Positions 57,319 to 64,000 of a DNA stretch of 64,000 bases are shown piece by piece. Made by a program: the position numbers and the translations under genes. The stretch covers positions 1,299,863 through 1,363,862 of the forward strand of contig CM055102.1 in assembly GCA_029204225.1 (NCBI GenBank). Direction: 5' to 3'. The first letter of the stretch is position 1. Each line of letters opens with the position of its first letter. The stretch is from Diphasiastrum complanatum. Its lineage: Eukaryota > Streptophyta > Lycopodiopsida > Lycopodiales > Lycopodiaceae. The notes beneath the pieces are model-generated. The model made no database searches and was not told the DNA's origin. It saw nothing but the letters and a program-made list of their open reading frames with translations.

Positions 57319-59529
57319 ATGGCATCTATAAATGCATATCTTTTGGATACTAATGAAAGGCTCAACAAAACTAACTATTCCATATGGAAAGTTAGAATGG
57401 AATCTATCATGATCATGCAAGATCTGATGGAAATTGTAAATGGTAAGGAGGGTGAACCTATTCATCCTCAAGAAAAAGCCAAATACATCAAGAGGTGCAA
57501 TGTTGCACTACATTGCATAAAAATGAATGTTGCAAATGAACTCTTAAGAGAGGTAGGAGATTGCACTTCATCTCAAGATGCTTGGGAGACTTTGCAAAAG
57601 GTCTATGAATCCAAGAACCAAACTAGAATGTTAGCTTTGAAGAATCAAATCTATAGAAGCTATCAAAAGAAAGGAGAGAGTGCACATACTTTTGTCCTAA
57701 GAGTAAAAGAATTGAACAAAGAGCTAGCCTTTATAGGTGAACCTATCAAGGATGAAGAGCTTGTTCAACTCATATTGAATGGACTAAGCTTTGAATTTGA
57801 CAATTTGGTTCAGGGATATGCAATTATGGGTAAGCTACCCATACTTGAAGAACTCCAAGGCACGCTCATGGCCGAGGAATCAAGAAGGAGCCAAATGCAA
57901 GAGAGGATGGATAGGCTTTCCATCCAAGGTGGAGATGACCAAGCTCTCTTCACCAAAGGCAAAGGCAAGTCCAAAGGCAAAGGATCAACATTCAAGAAGT
58001 CTACAAATCTTGAGGATCAAGAAGGACCCCCAAAGGCATCTCCATCAACCACCAAAGTCAAGAAGGACAAATCAAAGGTGAAGTGCTACTATTGTAGCAA
58101 GATGGGGCATTATGCCTCGGAATGCTTCAAGAGGAAGCAAGATCAAAGCCAAGCCAATATGAGCAAAGAGGAGGAGGAGGAGAGTTCACATGAGGACTCT
58201 CTCATGATGTCCATATTTTCTTCAACAAGCTTCAAAGGAGAAGATCCTTGGTGGATTGACTCGGGTGCTAGTTCACACATGACTAGTAAAAGGGAGTTTT
58301 TCTCTTCTCTCTTATCTTATGATGGACCTATAAAGTCTATCTATACAGCAAATGATGAAGCTTGTAAGATTGAAGGAGTTGGTAGAATTCCCCTTTGCTT
58401 AGGATCTTCCAAAAAGATCAACATAGAAGGTGTTTTGTACATTCCTACAATAACAAAGAATCTACTAAGTGTTGGCCAAATGGTAGACAATGGTTTCAAT
58501 GTTGACTTTGCTTCAAATGAATGTTTCATCAAGAAGAAGGGTAAGATAGTGGCTAAGGGCACTAGACTTGGCAAACTTTATAAGCTGGATGCATTTGTGG
58601 ATACTAATGTTGTCATGTTGGCCGAGAAGAGCAAGATATCTACCTTTACTTTATGGCACAAAAGACTTGGACATGTCAACTCGGGTTCCATGGAGGCTAT
58701 GATCAAGGAGGAGTATGCTTTAGGCCTACCAAGGTCTATTGGGAAGGAATACAAAGTTTGTGAAGCTTGTGCCTTATCCAAGGCACATAAGAAGGTGTTT
58801 CCTAACTCCATCACAAAGTCATCTCATCCTCTTGAACTCATACACTCGGATGTGCACATTGCTAGCACCAAATCTAATGGAGGTTCATCCATGTTTTTAA
58901 CCTTCATTGATGACTACTCAAGATATTGTTGGGTGTTCTTACTTTCTTTCAAGTCTCAAGTATTTGATACTTTTGTAAAGTTCAAGTTGTTTGTAGAAAA
59001 GCATCATAATCATAGCATCAAGATTCTTAGAAGTGACAATGGTGGAGAATTCATCTCCAATGAGTTCAAGGCCTTTTGTGAGGAGGAAGGGATCAAGAAA
59101 GAGACTTCTTGTCCTTACACTCCTCAACAAAATGGAGTTGCTGAAAGAAGGAATAGAACATTATGTGAATGTTCTAAGGCTTTAAGATTAGATGCTTGTT
59201 TGCCCAAATCCTTTTGGGGTGAGTCTCTTGTATGTGCAAACTACTTGATGAATAGGGTGTCTTGCAAAGCAATTGAAGGCAAAACTCCTTATGAGATGTT
59301 GTATGGAAAGAAACCCAATCTTAATCACTTGAAAGTTTTTGGGTGTATATGTTATGTGCATGTGCCATTGGAAACAAGGACCAAGGAGGATCCATCTTCC
59401 ACAAGAGGGATCATGCTTGGATATGCAAGCTCAAGCAAGGGCTACAAAGTCTATCTCCCATCCTTGAACAAATTTGTTGTTTCAAGGGATGTCATCTTTG
59501 ATGAACATCATATGCATATGCTTGAATAA
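57319..59529 (+). CDS. Copia gag-protease-integrase polyprotein (736 aa)
   Basis: An uninterrupted 736-residue frame. Gag occupies about residues 1-285, with WKVRMES near 24-30 and the zinc knuckle C-Y-Y-C-S-K-M-G-H-Y-A-S-E-C from residue 256. The protease active Asp is residue 314 in WWIDSGASSHM. The pre-integrase motif LWHKRLGHVN starts at 445. The integrase triad is D511 (HSDVH), D573 (RSDNGGEF) and E609 (GVAERRNRT), a D-35-E spacing with all residues present. It stops at TAA 59527-59529, between integrase tail and linker. In most plant Copia elements gag-pol is one ORF, so this stop either disables pol or needs readthrough. Confidence 0.97.
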   Translation: MASINAYLLDTNERLNKTNYSIWKVRMESIMIMQDLMEIVNGKEGEPIHPQEKAKYIKRCNVALHCIKMNVANELLREVGDCTSSQDAWETLQKVYESKNQTRMLALKNQIYRSYQKKGESAHTFVLRVKELNKELAFIGEPIKDEELVQLILNGLSFEFDNLVQGYAIMGKLPILEELQGTLMAEESRRSQMQERMDRLSIQGGDDQALFTKGKGKSKGKGSTFKKSTNLEDQEGPPKASPSTTKVKKDKSKVKCYYCSKMGHYASECFKRKQDQSQANMSKEEEEESSHEDSLMMSIFSSTSFKGEDPWWIDSGASSHMTSKREFFSSLLSYDGPIKSIYTANDEACKIEGVGRIPLCLGSSKKINIEGVLYIPTITKNLLSVGQMVDNGFNVDFASNECFIKKKGKIVAKGTRLGKLYKLDAFVDTNVVMLAEKSKISTFTLWHKRLGHVNSGSMEAMIKEEYALGLPRSIGKEYKVCEACALSKAHKKVFPNSITKSSHPLELIHSDVHIASTKSNGGSSMFLTFIDDYSRYCWVFLLSFKSQVFDTFVKFKLFVEKHHNHSIKILRSDNGGEFISNEFKAFCEEEGIKKETSCPYTPQQNGVAERRNRTLCECSKALRLDACLPKSFWGESLVCANYLMNRVSCKAIEGKTPYEMLYGKKPNLNHLKVFGCICYVHVPLETRTKEDPSSTRGIMLGYASSSKGYKVYLPSLNKFVVSRDVIFDEHHMHMLE

Positions 59530-60537
59530 GGCTCAAGTGCTCCAACAATCAAGAAGAAGATGGCCGAGGAGCAAGATCTTGGTTTTGAGGAGGAGCTCAT
59601 GGAGGAGCAAGCACCAAACCCACCTATCACACCAAGGAGATCTTCAAGGGCAAAAGTGGAGCCATCAAGGCTCACATATCAAGGCAAAGGACAGCAAGTT
59701 GAGGGTATCTCATCCACTTCTTATGCTTTATCTAGTTTTGAAGAACCGTCTAATGTTGAAGATGCATTGAACTCCAAAGAATGGTATAAAGCTATGTTGG
59801 ATGAGTATGATGCCTTGATTGAGAATGAAACTTGGTTGCTTGTTGAGAGACCTCAAAGGAATGTAATAGGATGCAAGTGGGTCTTCAAGCTTAAGTTGAA
59901 TGCAAATGGGAGTGTTAACAAACATAAAGCAAGATTAGTTGCAAAAGGTTATGCTCAAGAGAGAGGGATAGACTATGAGGAAACTTTTGCACCCATGGCC
60001 AAGGTGGTCACAATAAGACTAATCATTGCACTTGCATCACATTTTGGATGGATTCTATGTCAAATGGATGTCTCTAATGCTTTCTTGAATGGTTTTTTGG
60101 AAGAGGATATCTATATGGAGCAGCCACAAGGGTTCATCAAGCATGGAATGGAGAACAAAGTATGCCATCTCCAAAGAAGCATCTATGGCTTGAAGCAAGC
60201 CTCGAGATCTTGGAATTCAATGTTACATTGCTATCTTATTTCACTTTCTTTTGTTCAAAGTGAATATGATCCCACTCTTTACATTAAGTTTGATGATGTT
60301 GGTATTGTACTTTTACTCATTTATGTAGATGACATCATCATTAGTGGAAATAGTGTTGATGGTATTGAAAAAATCAAGATAGATCTATCCTTAGAGTTCA
60401 AGATGGTAGATCTAGGGTGTCTTCACTTCATCTTAGGCATAGAAGTACTTAGAGGGTCTGATTTTATCTTTATAAGTCAAGTAAACTATTCTCAAAGTCT
60501 TTTGAAGAAGTTTAAGATGGAAGTATGCAAGATCTAA
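59530..60537 (+). pseudogene. Copia linker and reverse transcriptase, truncated
   Basis: Continues the same frame after the TAA; the first ATG is at 59560. It contains a Lys/Glu-rich linker and RT motifs: GCKWVFKLKLNANGS, KARLVAKGYAQ, GIDYEETFAPMAKV, QMDVSNAFLNGFLEEDIYM, SIYGLKQASRSW and the catalytic YVDD (60322-60333). It ends at a stop just after KKFKMEVCK because a deletion joins RT to the last part of RNase H in another frame. By comparison with the gene at 18485-19445 about 175 codons are missing. Confidence 0.95.
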
Positions 60538-60721
60538 GCACATTGAGATATGCCATCACTTTGTGAGAGAAATGGTGCAAGCCAAGGAGATTGCTTTGGA
60601 GCATGTTCCAAGCAATGAATGTGTAGCTGATCTACTTACTAAACCACTTCAAAAGACACCTTTTATGAAGTTCAGATCATCACTTGGAGTGATTAGTAAA
60701 GCAATGATTGAACCAAGCTAG
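60538..60721 (+). pseudogene. Copia RNase H C-terminal remnant
   Basis: In a different frame from RT, the plus strand reads KHIEICHHFVREMVQ, then ECVADLLTKPLQKTPFMKF and a natural stop (TAG, 60719-60721). These are the final RNase H motifs. The catalytic acidic residues lie in the deleted part, so no active RNase H can be made. Confidence 0.93.
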
Positions 60722-60723
60722 AT

Positions 60724-60735
60724 AGTGAGGAGGAG
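60724..60735 (+). other. Polypurine tract
   Basis: AGTGAGGAGGAG directly before the 3' LTR. The GAGGAGGAG core is shared with the Copia elements at 2961 and 34214. Confidence 0.9.
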
Positions 60736-61417
60736 TGTTAAAAATTCACAATTCTAGCTTGACTAGTTTTGGTCATATGACTTGTAAATAGTTAGATGGT
60801 CATGATGTGGCTTGTCACACGTGCCAAATAGCATAGGATTCCATTCATAAGGATGTTCTCAAGTAGACCTAAGTGTTAGAACCTTTGGAATGAGTCCAAA
60901 TTATGCTTAGATACAAGGGAGAAAAAATAGGAGCTATTTTTGGTAATTTTTGCATTGTTGAGGGATCTCCAAGATTCCAACCCTAACTTGGTAGGGATGA
61001 AAGATCCACCAAAATTATCATTAGGGATAGGTTTAGGGCTACTCATACTTGCCCAAAACCGTGATGGATCATGTATATATAGGTGATGATATCTCACCAA
61101 AATTAATCAAGCAATTTCATGTTTTTTCTCTCATAATGGTGCAATTGCTCTCTATGTTCATAATTGTTTGAGTACTTGTGATTACTAATGATTATAGGAT
61201 TGAATGTAGGTCTGGTGTACAGTACTCAGACTGTGGGAGGCCGTACTTTCACACGTGTGAAGCCTTCTTCAAGGATTTGGGCCATTTAGTGAGGTTCAAG
61301 CATAGATTTTTGATGGATTTTGATGGTTCAACTTGTGCTAATCTTATGAAATCATAATCTATTGTTTCCCTCATCATTTCAAGTGTTTTAGGATCCTTAT
61401 TTGCTGTAATTTTTACA
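60736..61417 (+). repeat. 3' LTR of the young Copia
   Basis: 682 bp. It differs from the 5' LTR at about three sites (near 61048, 61210 and 61222). TATA box 61074-61081; palindrome 61249-61262. Followed by TTTCC at 61418-61422. Confidence 0.98.
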
Positions 61418-61422
61418 TTTCC

Positions 61423-61590
61423 TTGATTGCATTAGCGATTGACTCAAATTGTGAGACATAGCTATCTGCATCATCTGAAGTAGTCCCTTTAAAATAATCA
61501 TACTTAATTTTTGAGATAGAAGTGAAAATTTGTTTTTGGCCAATACTAGTGAGGTCGAGTTCATCTAGAGTGATAGCTTGAATTCATTTG
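61423..61590 (-). pseudogene. Possible Gypsy gag scrap, minus orientation
   Basis: On the minus strand an open stretch reads DELDLTSIGQKQIF, KYDYFKGTTSDDADSYV, QFESIANAIKE. The F-K-G..DDA..Y..QFE pattern resembles the capsid start of Gypsy gags. It faces the plus-strand gag-like frame that ends at 55825, with the Copia inserted between them. The assignment is tentative. Confidence 0.4.
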
Positions 61591-61860
61591 GATCAAAACG
61601 ACTTGGAGGCTGTGTATGTACTTTTCACACGTGTGAAACCATACAACAACTTTCATTTCAAGCTACTTTGTGTTTGTTGGTCTCAAAATCACAATACTAG
61701 TTCTTTTTTTGTGCTTTTTGAAGCATAGTATTGATCTAGATTCAATCTAGCTAATGCCTATGACCAAATAGAGTTTTGGATCATTGAAGCATTTCTATTT
61801 AGAGTCTAAGGTCAGATCTTAGAGACTGATTTTTTCAGATCCTTAGTTGAAGTGAAATAT
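61591..61860 (+). repeat. Copia LTR-like fragment with CACGTG palindrome
   Basis: Contains a perfect TTTCACACGTGTGAAA at 61623-61638, followed by a T-rich stretch similar in style to the post-palindrome part of the other Copia LTRs. No TATA box or second copy was found, and the ends are not defined. Confidence 0.4.
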
Positions 61861-61874
61861 CTAAAAAAACGCGA

Positions 61875-62788
61875 CAGAAAAAGCGAAGGTCGCAGAACAG
61901 TTAGTAAAAATTCCTAGTAATAAAGAATTAAAGCTTGATAAGTCTAATGGAAAGCATTATGATGTTGATATTAGTTCAGAAGCTAAGAATCTTTTAGACG
62001 AAGAAATTAGAAAAGTTAAAAAAGTGACATTTTCAGATCCAGTTATAAGTAGTGAGATACCTACAGATCTGTCGCCACTTAGAAACCATTCTTATAATAT
62101 TGTCGAAGACCTTGTTTCTAGAATGCCCAATATAACTTTTAAACAGCTATTAGACGATAACCAATATTATAAATAAAAAATTAAGCAATTTTTGCAAAAT
62201 AAAAAAAGAAGAAAAGCAAAGTTACTAGTAGTCAACATAGGATTAGTTAATTATGGTGATGAAGGCCAACCAGAGATTCAAGTAGTAATTAATGGCTGCA
62301 TCTTAGATAATGTACCCATAGATTCCGGATCTAGTGTAAATATAATGACTGAAGAAACAGCATATGAATTAGGCATTCATCATAGAATCGCACCCACTTT
62401 AAGACATTTAAGATTAGCCAATGCAACTAGAAGATCACCAATAGGAGAACTATCTCAGGTTACAGTTTATATTGGAGACCATAAGTTTATTATAGATTCT
62501 ATAATATTAAAAACTACGAGACAATCCTCATATAAAGTGTTATTAGGATGACCATGGCTCTATCAGGCCGATGTTATAACCCACTGGAAGAAAAAGGAGA
62601 TTACCTTCAGAGACCAGATGGAGACACCGACAGGAAAAAGTCATAAAAGAATTTTCATATCATGGGAAAAAGATAAGTACGAAGGTGAGACACCTACATC
62701 TTCCTCGAGCTATACTTCGGAGAGAGAAGGGCTTCAGTCAGTAGGGACCGAGGAAGGGGAGAGGTTAGTTACATTAAGAATACCTGCA
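61875..62788 (+). pseudogene. Gypsy protease region and protease-RT linker
   Basis: Plus-strand frames give an acidic N-terminal stretch (VTFSDPVISSEIPTDL, about 62025-62070), a stop near 62174, then 62192-62551. The latter has the aspartic protease active site (VPIDSGSSVNIM) and its C-terminal part (SYKVLLGWPWLYQAD, with a frame break or stop near 62550). The linker ISWEKDKYEGETP follows. It is related to the minus-strand Gypsy at 49693-50600 and complements the part deleted there. It is truncated at 62788 by a Copia LTR. Confidence 0.85.
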
Positions 62789-63618
62789 TGTGCAAAAAGT
62801 ACAAAAAGGACCAAGAGTGGATCCTAATCTGATCCTCAAGAGGGATTGGTTGTCAGATTACTTGATCTATCAATCTACTTTAGATTAAGATCAATCTAGA
62901 TCAATTCTAGACACAAAATCCTAACAAGAACAATCATTAATTGAAGGTAAGTGTACTTTATGGTTTCACACGTGTGAAAAACTATCTGAGTATGGACTCC
63001 AACCTGAAAATCAAGTACACATCAATAGAACCTCAAAACAATCAAAACAAATGTAGACAAATGGAGAGAATCACGTAAAATTGCTTCCAGAACCAAGATT
63101 GGTTCTCACATTGATTATGGCCAAATGTGGCTCTATATATACAATAAGTGGGAGCTCATGGTACTGATCATCCCTATGATACCACATGTGTGAAGGTGCT
63201 TTGTCATATGATGATTCATCATGCAAAACTGACACTTGGACAAGCCTTCTATTTTGAGCACTTTTGGTCCATTTTTCTTCTATATGGAGATCTACTTGGA
63301 AATCTTCTAGAAGTCAAAATTTGCCTACTTCAGCTTATTCCACACATGTGAGCTATACTCTACACATGGGATATGACACCTAACCAAAGGATGTGGCTCA
63401 TGCAATCAACAGATTGCTGCCATGTGTCATATGTCTAGAAAACTATTTTTTGGCCTTTTTAGCCACTAGAACTTGAATTAGATCATATGTACAACCTATA
63501 TGATTATGGTACATGACAAGTACACTATATTCACACGTGGGAACAGGCTCCACACATTGGAATCATCCTATATACAAGATTTTTGGCCTCTACCAAGCTT
63601 ATTTTTTCATTTTTCACA
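62789..63618 (-). repeat. Copia 3' LTR, minus orientation (830 bp)
   Basis: The right end TTTTTCACA borders a purine tract on the minus strand (GAGGACGAG, 63619-63627). The left end TGTGCAAAAAG borders the truncated Gypsy. TATA box on the minus strand at 63134-63141; perfect palindrome TTCACACGTGTGAA at 62965-62978, 163 bp downstream; further CACATGTG/CACACGTG-type motifs near 63183, 63341 and 63531. The rest of the element lies right of the window. Confidence 0.8.
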
Positions 63619-64000
63619 CTCGTCCTCAAAAATCTAGCTTGATGGAAAACATGATGATCTTGAACTTGACTCCATGGGCTGAATTGGTCTTTGTTGGTTC
63701 AAAAGGTGTGAAGATCAGCCAATGAGCTTGATTTTGATCTGAAATCGCCATATCCATGATAGTGCTTCTTTGATGTTGACATCTTTGATGAGCTTGAGAG
63801 CTTTGCACCATCCTAGCACCTCCAAAATTGATCCCTTCCAAATTTCATGTAGATGATTGACCTTGAGGCTTGATCCTTCTTCATGTGCATGCTCCTCCAT
63901 GAGAAAATAAAGATTTCTTTTTGATTTATTAGGATCACAAAGATCTAACATCATGTTACCATGATCTAGAGAATTAGACTCATCCAAATTGGCAAGACTA
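63619..64000 (-). other. 3' internal end of a Copia leaving the window
   Basis: Contains the purine tract, then sequence sharing HWL.FTPFEP and NSAHGVKFKIIMF readings with 2857-2950, then an open minus-strand frame (63715-63987) of 90 residues that I do not recognise. No RNase H motif is seen before the window ends, which suggests a deleted or non-autonomous interior. Confidence 0.5.

Larger units (their letters stand above)
55826..61417 (+). mobile_element. Young 5.59-kb Copia retrotransposon with RNase H deletion
   Basis: Structurally complete at its ends: identical-length 682-bp LTRs (55826-56507, 60736-61417), TG..CA termini, an iMet primer site, a purine tract (60724-60735) and perfect TTTCC duplications. 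I count about 3 differences between the LTRs (0.4%), so insertion was recent. The coding region is one frame from 57319 to 60537 with a single internal TAA (59527-59529). It then breaks at a deletion that removes the end of RT and almost all of RNase H. Confidence 0.98.

Overview
This window looks like transposon-filled intergenic DNA from a land plant with a large genome. Almost everything recognisable is a plant LTR retrotransposon: Ty1/Copia elements primed by initiator-Met tRNA (TGGTATCAGAGCC next to the 5' LTR), Ty3/Gypsy fragments, a LINE remnant and one candidate MITE. I found no intact host gene, tRNA, rRNA or CRISPR array. A gymnosperm, fern or other large-genome plant would fit, but the sequence alone does not fix the taxon.

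Layout. 755-3552 (+): Copia with gag, protease and integrase, but with RT/RNase H deleted; its 3' LTR abuts a LINE zinc-knuckle remnant (3553-3840). 3841-13300: mostly unassigned DNA with a hairpin, a (CT)n/C13 microsatellite, an LTR-like relic and a Copia RNase H relic (8690-9170, -). 13737-14387 (-): a Copia PBS and 5' LTR. 14388-18150: nothing recognised. 18156-24190 (-): a full-length but mutated 6.0-kb Copia with 274-276 bp LTRs, 5-bp target duplications and unusual LTR ends. About 24200-29208 (-): a Gypsy-type element that seems to carry gag only. 29500-33500: stacked LTR and Copia relics.

32883-43510 is a set of nests. A minus-strand Copia RT/RNase H is split by a 4.57-kb Copia (33513-38083, target duplication TTTTC). 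Next to it, a plus-strand Copia is split inside its integrase by a 3.46-kb minus-strand Copia (39636-43097, target duplication CTTGT) that itself holds a candidate MITE. The plus-strand host element is then cut off at 43511 by a tandemly duplicated LTR-like sequence. 46105-50930 (-): a degraded Gypsy gag-pol whose integrase runs into an unrecognised coiled-coil reading frame. 51250-55825 (+): a C-rich probable Gypsy LTR, a tRNA-Asp-like PBS and a gag-like frame, interrupted by the youngest element, a 5.59-kb Copia (55826-61417) with 682-bp LTRs differing at only about 3 positions and a perfect TTTCC duplication. 61423-64000: Gypsy gag/protease fragments and the 3' LTR of another minus-strand Copia that leaves the window.

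The most striking shared signal is a 14-bp palindrome, TTCACACGTGTGAA, that recurs in the Copia LTRs about 155-175 nt downstream of the TATA box. It should therefore lie in the transcribed leader of the element RNA. Its variants look like CpG-deamination products. It could be a G-box-type DNA element or a self-complementary RNA dimerisation site.
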